Assembly (NCBI RefSeq): GCF_030811595.1
Contig: NZ_JAUSRB010000002.1
Span: 1,550,001 to 1,614,000, forward strand
Direction: 5' to 3'
Length of the DNA stretch: 64,000 bases
Origin: Streptosporangium brasiliense
GTDB lineage: Bacteria > Actinomycetota > Actinomycetes > Streptosporangiales > Streptosporangiaceae
The notes under the pieces are model-generated. The model searched no databases, was not told the origin of the DNA, and worked only from the letters and a program-made list of their open reading frames with translations. This document shows positions 7,895 through 16,417 of this stretch, in pieces (positions within the stretch are counted from its first letter, which is position 1; every line of letters starts with the position of its first letter). Both the position numbers and the translations under genes were made by a program.

Positions 7895-7923
7895 GGCCAG
7901 GAGTCATCCGGGGGCTCCTGGCC
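7895..7923. terminator. second hairpin, 9-bp arms
   Basis: GGCCAGGAG (7895-7903) pairs with CTCCTGGCC (7915-7923). Together with the hairpin just upstream it isolates the radical SAM operon, whose promoter should therefore lie in 7924-7987. Confidence 0.55.
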
Positions 7924-7997
7924 CTATTCCTACCCCGTCGAAGGCCGCCGGTCGGCGGGACTAACAACCGCAACAAGTGAACAACCTGGAGGGCGAC

Positions 7998-9119
7998 ATG
8001 ACCACCATGCACAAGCTCATCGTGAGTCCGTTCCTCGGCGAGTACGTGGTGCTCCGGCCCGGAAGTCCTGGAGGTTTGAAGATCTCCGAGGGTAAGTATC
8101 GGGAGCTCGCGGAAGCCGCGTCGTCGCCTTCGTGGTTCACCGATGCCGTCTCCGCGTCCTGGGGGTACGACCTCTCCGGGAGTTCGTTCGCCGAAACGGT
8201 GCTTATCAGGCCGGAGTCTCCTTACGGGTATGTCCGGGCGACGTACGAACTCAACCTGGGCTGCAACTACGAGTGCGAGCACTGCTACCTCGGGCTGAAG
8301 AAGTTCGAGGGACTGTCCTGGCCCGAGCGGGAAAAGTTGCTCTACATCCTGCGTGACGCCGGGGTGTTATGGCTCCAGCTCACCGGTGGCGAACCGATGA
8401 TCGACAAACTCTTCCCCGAGGTGTACGGCCTGGCCTACGAACTCGGCATGATGCTGACCATCCTGTCCAACGGCTCCCGCCTGGCTAACCCGAAGATCCT
8501 GGAACTGCTGACCACCCATCGGCCGCACGACATCACCCTCAGCATGTACGGCGCGACTGAGGCGAGTTACGACGGGCTGACCCGTCGCCGGGGTGCCTAC
8601 CGGCTGTTCACCAAGGGTCTAGCGGCGGCGCGTGAGGCCGGTCTGCCTCTGAAGCTCAGTCTGATCGTGACCAACACGAACAAGGACGAGCTAGAACAGA
8701 TGCAGGCGATGGCTGACGCGTGGGGGATTCCGCACGACGCCTTCGTGAACATGTCTCCGACGATCTACGGCGGTCCGGAGACCCTGCCAACGCAGTCGAT
8801 GGAGCATCTGCGCAAGCGCAAGCCGTTCACCGGCTGCCATGCGGGCCACACCTTCTTCCATGTCGACCCGCACGGCATGGCCAGCATTTGCAAGATCGGC
8901 CGTGATCCGCAGATCCCGCTCATGGACGAGGGCGTCGAAGGGCTGACCCGGCTGGGCGCTATCGCGGACTCCCTGCTGCTGCGGCAGGGCGGGTGTACCG
9001 GCTGCACCCTGAGCGGTTCGTGTGGGACCTGCATGCCGCTCGTCACCCTCTACCGCAAGGCGAAATCGCCTCTGCGGAACTACTGCCAGCACCAAGAAAG
9101 AGAGGAGGTGAAAGCCTGA
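7998..9119 (+). CDS. radical SAM/SPASM peptide-modifying enzyme
   Basis: A 373-residue protein from ATG 7998 (ribosome site GGAGGG at 7988-7993). The radical SAM cluster motif C-x3-C-x2-C is C89, C93, C96 (CNYECEHCY), followed by a Gly-rich LTGGEP motif. The first ~85 residues resemble a peptide-binding N-terminal domain. The C-terminus has a SPASM-like set of cysteines (GCHAGH, SICKIG, then C-x2-C-x5-C-x2-C and a last C), expected to bind auxiliary iron-sulfur clusters. This layout is typical of enzymes that crosslink or otherwise modify ribosomal peptides. The stop overlaps the start of a 43-residue peptide gene, the probable substrate. Confidence 0.9.
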   Translation: MTTMHKLIVSPFLGEYVVLRPGSPGGLKISEGKYRELAEAASSPSWFTDAVSASWGYDLSGSSFAETVLIRPESPYGYVRATYELNLGCNYECEHCYLGLKKFEGLSWPEREKLLYILRDAGVLWLQLTGGEPMIDKLFPEVYGLAYELGMMLTILSNGSRLANPKILELLTTHRPHDITLSMYGATEASYDGLTRRRGAYRLFTKGLAAAREAGLPLKLSLIVTNTNKDELEQMQAMADAWGIPHDAFVNMSPTIYGGPETLPTQSMEHLRKRKPFTGCHAGHTFFHVDPHGMASICKIGRDPQIPLMDEGVEGLTRLGAIADSLLLRQGGCTGCTLSGSCGTCMPLVTLYRKAKSPLRNYCQHQEREEVKA

Positions 9120-9250
9120 TGACCGCTGTTTCCGTCGAAATCGGGGCAAGACCCGTCGACAAACCAGAGATCGAGTTCATCGCGGACCTGGACATGCTTG
9201 TTGACTCCAACAAGTGTTCCTGCTCTGCCGGTGACGACGCTCCGTACTAG
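9119..9250 (+). CDS. putative RiPP precursor peptide, 43 residues
   Basis: ATG 9119 overlaps the TGA of the radical SAM gene (TGATG) and has a perfect AGGAGG ribosome site 10 bases upstream, stronger than that of any neighbour. The peptide is an acidic leader (MTAVSVEIGARPVDKPE, IEFIADLDMLVD) followed by a short core SNKCSCSAGDDAPY with two cysteines, Ser, Asn, Asp and a terminal Tyr. The FIADLDMLVD segment recalls the FxLD-like recognition motif of some actinomycete leaders, but no lanthionine synthetase is present. A hairpin follows the stop. Size, position and composition support a precursor; the modification is unknown (thioether or cyclophane-type links are possible). Confidence 0.75.
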   Translation: MTAVSVEIGARPVDKPEIEFIADLDMLVDSNKCSCSAGDDAPY

Positions 9251-9265
9251 AAGGTGCTGAGGTGA

Positions 9266-9295
9266 GGGCCGCCCTACGATGGCGTGGGGCGGCCC
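9266..9295 (+). terminator. attenuator-like hairpin after the peptide gene
   Basis: Perfect 9-bp arms GGGCCGCCC (9266-9274) and GGGCGGCCC (9287-9295) with a 12-base loop, followed by TTCGG. Partial termination here would raise peptide mRNA relative to the downstream kinase gene, a common arrangement in RiPP operons. Confidence 0.6.
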
Positions 9296-9318
9296 TTCGG
9301 CGTGAGGAGTGGAGAGTT

Positions 9319-10134
9319 ATGGCGGTTGCGCGCATCCACTGGGACGATCTCCCGAACGAGACCAGGGCTGCCGTCGAGAAGCACACAGGCTCGGTGTGGT
9401 CGTCGCAAACGGTGTCGGAAGGGCTCAATTCTGCGGTCGCGGCGCTGCTGGACACCGTCTCGGGCAAGGTGTTCATCAAAGGGCTGCACCGAGACTATCC
9501 CCGTCGATGGACCCAAGACATGGAAGCAATGATCAACCCGCACGTCCACGGTCTAGCGCCTCGCCTGCTGTGGCGGGTCGAAGGCGAGTGGGATGTTCTC
9601 GGATTCGAGGCCGTCGACGGCCACCACGCCGACTTCGGGCCCGGATCATCGGATCTTCCCCTGCTTGTCGGCACCATGATGGCGCTCGGGAAACTCTCCT
9701 GTCCCAATCTGCCGATGAAGGTCGCTGAGCATCGCTGGCGGACGTATGTGGCTGCTCCGGAGGAGTTGAAATGGTTGAGGGGTGATCGGCTTCTGCACAC
9801 CGACTACAACCCGGTCAATGTCCTGATAGCCGATGGCAGAGCCCTGCTCATTGACTGGGCATGGCCTACCCGAGGGGCCGGTTGGATCGATCCGGCGTGT
9901 CTCATCCTGCGCCTGATGGCCGGGGGCCATACCGCAGAGGAAGCGGAAAGAGTTGTCGCGCAGACGCCTGCCTGGTCGAGTGCTCCCGAGGAAGGCATAG
10001 AGGTCTTCGCGCGGGCGAACGTGAGGCTATGGGATGAGATCGCGGGCAACGATTCGGCTCCCTGGATTAAGCGGATGACACGTGTAGCGCATGAATGGCT
10101 GGAGTATTGGGCCTCAACGGACAGGCTTGGTTGA
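9319..10134 (+). CDS. APH/choline-kinase-fold phosphotransferase
   Basis: A 271-residue protein; ATG 9319 is preceded by GGAGTGGAGAG and is preferred over the GTG at 9262, which would start inside the hairpin. It has the bilobal kinase signature: a KVFIKG strand (ATP-lysine), then LLHTDYNPVNVLI (catalytic loop, with D and N) and ALLIDWAWP (metal-binding D). It most resembles aminoglycoside/macrolide phosphotransferase-like proteins. It is 68 bp behind the peptide gene on the same strand. It could phosphorylate the peptide, confer self-resistance, or act on an unrelated small molecule; sequence alone cannot decide. Confidence 0.8.
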   Translation: MAVARIHWDDLPNETRAAVEKHTGSVWSSQTVSEGLNSAVAALLDTVSGKVFIKGLHRDYPRRWTQDMEAMINPHVHGLAPRLLWRVEGEWDVLGFEAVDGHHADFGPGSSDLPLLVGTMMALGKLSCPNLPMKVAEHRWRTYVAAPEELKWLRGDRLLHTDYNPVNVLIADGRALLIDWAWPTRGAGWIDPACLILRLMAGGHTAEEAERVVAQTPAWSSAPEEGIEVFARANVRLWDEIAGNDSAPWIKRMTRVAHEWLEYWASTDRLG

Positions 10135-10824
10135 AAGGAACGTGGGCACGGAGGCTCGCGCGGGGTAGGACAACTCTGCTCTACGGGGAGACGGGAGCAC
10201 CGAGCGGTGTGGCCGGCGGAATGACCGCAGGTCACCCGTAGGGCGACCGCGAGGGAGTTCGGCCGGCGACACTGCGGCGGAAAGTTGATCATGGCCGGTC
10301 CCGCGGCCTGGGGTTAAAAGATCTTGGTTGGGTGCTGTGGCCGGGAGAACGGCACGGCGCCCCCTGAATCTGAGCGCCAATCTTTCGGCAACTTGAGCCC
10401 TGTCATCGCATGATGGCGGGGCTCTTGTCGCGTCTGATTCGGGTGGCCTTGGCGGCGGCGCGTACTTCGGTCGGCGGGTGCGGTTGGCTGCGGCGGGCGG
10501 GGTGGTGCGGCGGGCGGCGGGGTCTGCCCGTTCCGCCGGGCGGGCGCGGGCCGGGACCGGCCCCCAGGCCGCATGCCCGGTCCCGATGTCCGCGCGGCGT
10601 GGGCGGGCACGCCGCGCCGTGCGGCGGCGCGGAGCGCTGCCGCCTTGATATCTATAAGAACAATTCGGCAATGTGTTGCGGTGGTGTTATGCCCTGTATC
10701 GCTTGACGCTGTGACTTCGGCTGATGCTTTACACCCCATTGGCTGCCCTGGTTTCCACAAGGTGAGCCGTGATCTTCATGCATGAGTGAGGTGGTAGACC
10801 CTTGCGTGAGTCAGACTGGCCGAT
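10135..10824. other. 690-bp gap without a supported gene
   Basis: The centre (10440-10640) is extremely GC-rich with runs of GGCGG/CCGCC, and the flanks are lower in GC. Frames that cross it are low-complexity Arg/Gly/Pro strings without ribosome sites. I see no gene; it may hold the promoter of the S33 peptidase gene near 10650-10800 and could be an insertion scar or a transfer-related site. Confidence 0.4.
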
Positions 10825-11670
10825 GTGGAGCAGACAGTGATTACCGACGACGGGTGTCGGCTGTGGGCAGTTCGTGTCGGCCAGGGCGATCCAGTCGTGT
10901 TCTGCCACGGTGGTCCGGGACTGTGGGAGACCTTGGGCGAGGTGGCCCAAATGCTCTCATCAGTGGCCACCGTGTATCGGTGGGATCAGCGGGGATGCGG
11001 CCGGTCTGAGCGTCTCGGCCCCTACTCGATGGCGCGGTCAGTGGCGGATCTGGATGCTGTTCGCCGCCACTTCGGGCTGCTGCGAATGACCGTGCTAGGC
11101 CATTCGTGGGGAGCGCAGCTCGCGTTGCAGTACGCGTTGGCCTACCCGGAGCGAATCACCAGACTGATCTACGTGTCCGGGACCGGAATTGATCCGGAGT
11201 CGACGTGGCACTCCGCCTATGAGAGGAACCTGCGGACTCGTCTGGGTGAGGGCCTGGAGCGTTGGCAGGAGCTGAAGCGGCGGGAGAGGACTCCTAGGGA
11301 GGATCGCGAGTTCGCGGTGTTGCAGTGGTCGGTGGACTTCGTCGATCGCACCCTGGCGCTGAGTCACGCGGAGCAGATGGCCACGCCATGGCTAGGGGTG
11401 AACTTCGAGTGCAACCGTGTGCTCAACGCCGAAACTAAGCGGTCCCTGGAAGGGAACACACTGACGTCAGTCTGCCGCACGCTTGATGTGCCCACCCTCA
11501 TCGTGGACGGCAGCGAGGACATCCGGCCCCGCTGGGCCGTCGACTCGCTGCAAGACGCGCTTCCGCAGGTATCGAGGGTGACTCTTCAAGGCGCTGGACA
11601 TCTGCCATGGACGGAAGATCCTCATGGTTTCCGGTCGGCGGTTGCTGGCTTTCTGACAACGGATGTATAG
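10825..11670 (+). CDS. alpha/beta hydrolase, proline iminopeptidase-like (S33)
   Basis: A 281-residue protein from GTG 10825. It has the S33 oxyanion motif HGGPG, the nucleophile elbow GHSWGAQLA, the acid region VDGSEDIRP and the base in GAGHLPW. RWDQRGCGRS is the usual prolyl aminopeptidase-family stretch. No signal peptide, so it acts in the cytoplasm. It is the last cargo gene before the transfer genes. Members of this family remove N-terminal residues, often Pro, from short peptides, so trimming the modified peptide is conceivable; nothing in the sequence links it directly to that pathway. Confidence 0.8.
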   Translation: MEQTVITDDGCRLWAVRVGQGDPVVFCHGGPGLWETLGEVAQMLSSVATVYRWDQRGCGRSERLGPYSMARSVADLDAVRRHFGLLRMTVLGHSWGAQLALQYALAYPERITRLIYVSGTGIDPESTWHSAYERNLRTRLGEGLERWQELKRRERTPREDREFAVLQWSVDFVDRTLALSHAEQMATPWLGVNFECNRVLNAETKRSLEGNTLTSVCRTLDVPTLIVDGSEDIRPRWAVDSLQDALPQVSRVTLQGAGHLPWTEDPHGFRSAVAGFLTTDV

Positions 11671-12089
11671 CCGCACGATGGGTGACGTCGACACGGGGCA
11701 AGTCTCGCTGTTGGTCACCGCATCTATAGCTGACCTTGTGAAGCTGGGGCCTGGCCTATCTGTCCAGCAAGACAGGACAGGTGCGGTGGTGTTATGTAGG
11801 CCGGTCGCCCGATAATGTGACGCAGATCACAAACAGCCGTATTGGTAACGGAGTGGCCTGCGGGTCGGGAGACCTCTGGGCGGACAGTGTGCGCCTAGGT
11901 GCACGTCAGGGGCGGAATGCTCCCATTGGGGCGCGAGGTCACGGCGCAACCGACCTTGACAGCAGCGATTTAGGACAGTCGTATATCACAGTAAATGCAT
12001 TTGTGTGGCGATTCCGTGCGGAACTTAATACGTCATTGATTCGTTTAGCAGGTACCATAGTCACTCCACCGAAACGGGAGGCGTTGCAA
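11671..12089. promoter_or_regulatory. 419-bp region upstream of the activator gene
   Basis: Lower in GC than its surroundings. A consensus-like TTGACA lies at 11956-11961 with an AT-rich GTATATC at 11981-11987, a 19-base spacing that is long for a housekeeping promoter but plausible with slippage. It likely drives the replication/transfer genes. The open frame that starts at 11781 is probably not translated from there. Confidence 0.45.
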
Positions 12090-12554
12090 TTGGCTTTACA
12101 GGGTCCGATCCCTGTATCCCATCACCTAGTGTTCCCTCACGGCTGTTATGTCGTGGGTGAAGTTAGCCCGGTGCTCGACTTTGAGGCGAGTACCCCGGAA
12201 AGGCCGGTGCCCGCTCGCGATAAGGCGACGGGTGAGCTGATGTGGTCGGTTCCGGTGATGGATGCCGACCCCACGGTCAAGGCGGCTGCCAAGTCGGTCG
12301 CGGTGAAGATCATCTCCCCTGTTGAGCCGGTGATTCCTCCGGTTCCTCCCGCGCTGGCAGTGGTGGGGGTGTCGTTCGTCCCGGTGGAGTTCGACGGCCT
12401 GATGGTCGTCCCCTGGGTCAACGGCAGTAACCGGCTGGCGTATTCGTTCAAGGCGCGTGGGCTGCGTGGGGTGGCCCTGCCTGACGGCGCGGCGGGTAAG
12501 GGCAGCGCTCGGGACGCTGACGGCGCGAAGCGCGGTAACCCGATAACGCAGTAG
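12090..12554 (+). CDS. plasmid replication, integration and excision activator (Pra-like)
   Basis: A 154-residue protein. The TTG at 12090 is preferred because GGGAGG lies at 12076-12081 and because the protein then begins MALQGPIPVSHHLVFPHG, the usual start of this family. It continues with the YVVGEVSPVLDFE strand and, near the end, a conserved VPWVNGSNRLAYSFKARGLR. Such proteins are encoded next to the tra and rep genes of actinomycete integrative elements and activate replication and excision (Pra of pMEA300 is the named example). It precedes the FtsK-like gene by 137 bp. The C-terminal tail is charged and probably disordered. Confidence 0.75.
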   Translation: MALQGPIPVSHHLVFPHGCYVVGEVSPVLDFEASTPERPVPARDKATGELMWSVPVMDADPTVKAAAKSVAVKIISPVEPVIPPVPPALAVVGVSFVPVEFDGLMVVPWVNGSNRLAYSFKARGLRGVALPDGAAGKGSARDADGAKRGNPITQ

Positions 12555-12691
12555 CCGGTTAGGCGCGGGCCGCTGGATCAGCAATTCCGGTGGCCTGCGC
12601 TAATCGCGCCATTTCTCAAATTACGGCTGCTAGGCGAGGGCAGCCGAATTCACGAATTCTTTCGGGGTCATCAGAGAGGGTGGCTTAGTTC

Positions 12692-14125
12692 GTGCTGCGC
12701 AAAATGCCGGGGGCAGAGGTTCAGGGGGTCGTCTCCACGACTCCGGACACGTCGGTGGTGTTCTCGCCGATGGTCGTCAAGACTCCCGCGATCGTCGTCA
12801 TCGTGGTCTGGCTGTGGCGGCTGGTCGCGGGCCTGGTCAAGGCGGTGTGGCGGCATCCGGTCGCCTGCGTGCTGACCGGGGGGACAACGACGCTGGTCTC
12901 CCTTCTGGGCTGGCAGACGGCGGTGATCGTCTGGGGAGCGGGAGTGAGCGTGGTCTCCTCCTGGGCGGGGCTGTGGCCTGCGGCGGGGATGCGCTGGGTG
13001 GTGTGGCCTGCGCTGAGCTGGTGGCGCTGGGTGTGGGTCTACCGGCGTAAGTGGCGCTCGGTGGTGGCGGTGGCCGGGCTGGGCCGGGTGGTGCGGGGGC
13101 GCGGATATGCCCCTGATCTGGTGCGGGTGGTGTCCGATCGGTGGGTCGACCGGGTCACGGTCAAGATGCTGGACGGCCAGAGCGATGAGGAGTACGCCGA
13201 CGCGTCCGGGAATCTCGCACATGGGTTCGGCGCGGCGGGCTGCCGGATCTCCTCGCCGAAACCGGGCTGGGTGGTGCTGACCTTTCCTCGGCGGGATGCC
13301 TTGGCGAAGGTGGTGGCCGCGCGACCGTACCCGGATGCTCCGGTGGTCACCACGGTGGATGTGGGGATGGGTGAGAACGGCAGGCCGTACCGATTGCAGG
13401 TGCACGGCACGCATGTGCTGATCGCCGGGGCGACCGGTTCGGGGAAGGGCTCGTGGTTGTGGTCGGTGGTGCGGGGGCTGCTGCCCGCGCGGCAAGTGGG
13501 CCTGGTGCGGCTGTGGGCGCTGGATCCCAAGCGGATGGAACTGTCCTTCGGTCGGCCACTGTTCGATCGGTACGCGGCGACCCCGGAGGACTGCGCGGAG
13601 ATGCTGGAAGGCGCGGTGAAGGTCATGCAGGAACGGGCGGACCGGTATGCGGGGGTGCGGCGCTCGCACGTGCCGACCGAGCGTGATCCGTTCATCCTCG
13701 TCATCGTCGATGAGGTCGCGTTCCTGACGGCCTATCAGCAGGACAAGGCGCTGCGGGCGCGGATCATGGCGGCGCTGGCGACGCTGACCACGCAGGGCCG
13801 GGCGGTCGGGGTCGGTGTCATGGCGGCGTTGCAGGACCCGCGTAAAGACGTGCTGAGCATCCGCAACCTGTTCCCCGATCGGGTCGCGCTGCGGCTGGAT
13901 GAGCCGGAACAGGTGGACATGGTCCTCGGCGACGGGGCGCGGGATCGGGGCGCGCTGGCCGATCACATCGCCCGTGACCCTGCCGACCCCAGCGTCGGCG
14001 CGGGCGTGAGTTACGTGCGGCTGGAGAACGCCCCTGATCCGATCCGGGTCCGGGCGGCCTACGTCTCCGATGACGACATCCGCCACATGGTCCTTCAGTA
14101 CTCGACCGTTAGTGAGGCTGTGTGA
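12692..14125 (+). CDS. FtsK/SpoIIIE-type DNA translocase (TraSA-like)
   Basis: A 477-residue protein. Hydrophobic segments at about residues 30-120 form the membrane anchor. The motor has Walker A AGATGSGKGS near residue 240, Walker B FILVIVDEVAFL, and a TTQGRAVGVGVMAALQ sensor region. In actinomycete elements one such hexameric translocase suffices to move double-stranded DNA between hyphae, unlike relaxase-based conjugation. The GTG start at 12692 has an AGAGAGGG ribosome site. The stop overlaps the next gene by 4 bases. Length is normal for the family. Confidence 0.9.
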   Translation: MLRKMPGAEVQGVVSTTPDTSVVFSPMVVKTPAIVVIVVWLWRLVAGLVKAVWRHPVACVLTGGTTTLVSLLGWQTAVIVWGAGVSVVSSWAGLWPAAGMRWVVWPALSWWRWVWVYRRKWRSVVAVAGLGRVVRGRGYAPDLVRVVSDRWVDRVTVKMLDGQSDEEYADASGNLAHGFGAAGCRISSPKPGWVVLTFPRRDALAKVVAARPYPDAPVVTTVDVGMGENGRPYRLQVHGTHVLIAGATGSGKGSWLWSVVRGLLPARQVGLVRLWALDPKRMELSFGRPLFDRYAATPEDCAEMLEGAVKVMQERADRYAGVRRSHVPTERDPFILVIVDEVAFLTAYQQDKALRARIMAALATLTTQGRAVGVGVMAALQDPRKDVLSIRNLFPDRVALRLDEPEQVDMVLGDGARDRGALADHIARDPADPSVGAGVSYVRLENAPDPIRVRAAYVSDDDIRHMVLQYSTVSEAV

Positions 14126-14397
14126 CTGTCTCCATCGTTCTGTACGGGCTGAACTGCTCGCTGTGCGGAGAACCCGATCAGCTCTGGCAAGACCTGGTCC
14201 GGGGTCTCATCGAGTGCCGGGCTTGCGGGGCGCGGGCCTTCGCCGCTGACGGGGACATCGATCACGAGGAGTTCGACGGCGCGGAGGTGGCGGCCGAAGC
14301 GCTGGCCGTATGGGGCTTCGACGGCACGGAGTTCGACGGGGCGGGGCTCGACTTCGACGGCGGGGAGTCCGAGGTCGGGGGTTTGCTTGACCGCTGA
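14122..14397 (+). CDS. small acidic zinc-ribbon-like protein
   Basis: A 91-residue protein coupled by a GTGA overlap to the translocase gene and overlapping the replication gene by 11 bases. The N-terminal half has two C-x2-C pairs (NCSLCG and ECRACG), enough for one zinc site. The C-terminal half is an acidic low-complexity tail with FDG repeats (EEFDGAE, WGFDGTEFDGAG, DFDGGE). Small proteins like this are common between tra and rep in these elements; the function is unknown. Confidence 0.7.
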   Translation: MTVSIVLYGLNCSLCGEPDQLWQDLVRGLIECRACGARAFAADGDIDHEEFDGAEVAAEALAVWGFDGTEFDGAGLDFDGGESEVGGLLDR

Positions 14398-16015
14398 GGT
14401 TGAGCGGGGGCCGCGTGTCCTGCGGGATGCGCGGCTCCTGGCCCGTGAGGTGGCCGAGCAGGTAGCGATCGACAACGGGGTGTGTATCCGGCCGGTGCCC
14501 TATAAGCGGCTGGACTCGCTCACCGGTCTTACCGAGGTGGTGAACGTCGCGTGCGGGGCGACGCTAGAGAGCAAGTGTCCGCCGTGTGCCAAGCGTAATC
14601 GTCAGGTTCGGCGGGCGCAGTGCCGGGAGGGCTGGCATCTGGAGGCCGAACCCGTCGCGGCGGCGGTGGAGGCGAGCGAGGATCAGCGGTGGCTGATCGA
14701 GTTCCGGGCGAACCTGCAAGGTCAGCGGGATGAGGCCGAACACGCGGGCGCTGATGCGGCTGTGGCTGACCTGGACGCGGCGATCGACGCCGTTGACGCC
14801 GAGATCAACGCGGCCGGGATGTCGGGCAACGTGCTGGGGCGCACGGCCGGGCAGCGGTCCCGCTCGACGCGGCGGCGGCAGGATGCGCCGGACCTGCCTC
14901 GGCGGGTCATGCGAGACACAACGCTGGGGCGGACGTTCACCGGATCGGACGGCAAGACCTACCGGCCGTCGATGTTCGTCACGCTCACGCTGCCCTCCTA
15001 CGGGCGGGTACGTGGTGGTGTGCCGGTCGATCCGAGCACGTATGACTATCGGCGAGCGGCGCGGGATGCGCTGCACTTCTCCAAGCTCGTGGACCGCTTC
15101 GTGCAGAACTTGCGCCGGGTCGCCGGGTATGACGTGCAGTACTTCGCCTCCGTGGAGCCTCAGAAGCGGCTAGCTCCTCATCTGCACATGGCGATTCGGG
15201 GGACGTTGCCGCGTGCGGAGATGCGGCAGATCGTGGCGGCGACGTATCACCAGGTGTGGTGGCCTGCGGCGGATGAGGTGGTCTTTGACGGCGAGCATCG
15301 GCCGGTGTGGTCGGCGGGCGGGTACGTCGACCCGGTCTCGGGTGAGGTGTTGCCGACGTGGGATGAGGCGCTGGATCGGCTGGACGCTGATGAGGACGCC
15401 GAACCTCTGCATGTGGTGCGCTTCGGTGCTCAGTTCGATGTGCAAGGGGTGCTGGCAGGCAGCAAAGACGCTGATCAGTGCATCCGCTACCTGAGTAAGT
15501 ACCTGACCAAGAGCCTGGGCGACCCGATCGGGGACGGTGGCGATGGTGCGGCGCGGCGGGCGCATGCGGCGCGGCTGGTGGAGGCGCTGCGCTTTGAGCC
15601 GTGCTCGCCGGGGTGTGCGAACTGGTTGCGGTATGGGGTGCAGCCGAAGAACGCCAGAGCGGGGTTGATGCCGGGGCGGTGCCGGAGCAAGGCGCACAAG
15701 CCGGAGCACCTGGGTTATGCGGGGCGGCGGGTGCTGGTCTCGCGTAAATGGTCGGGCCGGACCATGGGCGAGCACAAGCGGGACCGGCGCTCGTGGGTGC
15801 TGGCGGCGCTGGGGCTGGATGAGGCGTCGGCCGACCCGCATCGGTATGTGTGGCAGCGCGCGGCGACGGGTGATCCGGATGTGGGCTCTGCTGCGCTGCG
15901 GCTGCTGCGGGAGGTGGCGGCCCGTCAGCGCTGGCGGGCGGAGCTGGAGCGGCTGAGAGCGCGGGCCGATGCGGCCGATATGGCGGGCCTGAGCGGTTCG
16001 GCAGTGGCCGGATGA
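14387..16015 (+). CDS. rolling-circle replication initiator (RepSA-like)
   Basis: A 542-residue protein from TTG 14387. It has the three motifs of a rolling-circle (HUH) initiator: FVTLTLPSYG (motif 1), PHLHMAIRGT (motif 2, the His-x-His metal site) and YLSKYLTKSL (motif 3, catalytic Tyr). An N-terminal Cys cluster (NVACGA, KCPPCAKRN) and a second one (FEPCSPGCANWL) probably bind zinc. RepSA-type proteins replicate the excised circle and sometimes the transferred form. A double-strand origin was not identified; in this family it may lie within or near the rep gene. Confidence 0.9.
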   Translation: MTAEVERGPRVLRDARLLAREVAEQVAIDNGVCIRPVPYKRLDSLTGLTEVVNVACGATLESKCPPCAKRNRQVRRAQCREGWHLEAEPVAAAVEASEDQRWLIEFRANLQGQRDEAEHAGADAAVADLDAAIDAVDAEINAAGMSGNVLGRTAGQRSRSTRRRQDAPDLPRRVMRDTTLGRTFTGSDGKTYRPSMFVTLTLPSYGRVRGGVPVDPSTYDYRRAARDALHFSKLVDRFVQNLRRVAGYDVQYFASVEPQKRLAPHLHMAIRGTLPRAEMRQIVAATYHQVWWPAADEVVFDGEHRPVWSAGGYVDPVSGEVLPTWDEALDRLDADEDAEPLHVVRFGAQFDVQGVLAGSKDADQCIRYLSKYLTKSLGDPIGDGGDGAARRAHAARLVEALRFEPCSPGCANWLRYGVQPKNARAGLMPGRCRSKAHKPEHLGYAGRRVLVSRKWSGRTMGEHKRDRRSWVLAALGLDEASADPHRYVWQRAATGDPDVGSAALRLLREVAARQRWRAELERLRARADAADMAGLSGSAVAG

Positions 16016-16049
16016 CAGATCACACGGGATGGATCAGGGAGGTATCGGG

Positions 16050-16253
16050 ATGAGTGGTCACCTGGTGGCGGTGGCGGGAATCGTGGCGTGCTTCGCGGTC
16101 ATGGATCTGTTCCACAGGGCGATCAAACGAGACGAAAGGTGGACGTCGAAGGAAGCGCGGCAGGCCAAAGCGGCGGGCAAGGCGCTGAAGGCGCAGCAGG
16201 CACGGGAGGCGTGGCGCTCACGCGGGACGGGGACCTCTGGTCCCTTCGGATAG
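16050..16253 (+). CDS. small membrane protein of the transfer region
   Basis: A 67-residue protein starting at ATG 16050 (AGGGAGG at 16036-16042). One N-terminal membrane span (HLVAVAGIVACFAVMDL) is followed by a highly basic Ala/Lys/Arg-rich cytoplasmic helix. Small proteins of this form after rep are typical of actinomycete elements and are often called spread (Spd) proteins, helping plasmids move within mycelium. The assignment rests on size, topology and position, not on a conserved motif. Confidence 0.6.
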   Translation: MSGHLVAVAGIVACFAVMDLFHRAIKRDERWTSKEARQAKAAGKALKAQQAREAWRSRGTGTSGPFG

Positions 16254-16417
16254 TCGGCGCTGCGGGAAACGCGGTGACAAAGAGCAGAAATCCCCTGTTT
16301 CACGGGGGAAAGTGAGTCCACCAGCGCAGACGGCCGGCGTCAATGCGAAGCACCCGAAGGGCCTCGAAGAGGTTGAGGCCGGCGGTCTGCGCGGCAGGTC
16401 AACAGTCTGGAGGGTTC

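Noticed and set aside
9119-9250. Lanthipeptide precursor of the FxLD type
   Set aside because: The leader has only a loose FxLD-like motif and no LanB, LanM or FxLD methyltransferase is encoded nearby; the linked enzyme is a radical SAM protein.
10671-10706. Eleven-codon Cys-rich mini-frame MCCGGVMPCIA as a second peptide precursor
   Set aside because: No ribosome site, no leader, and it lies at the end of a GC-rich noise frame upstream of the hydrolase gene; chance is more likely.
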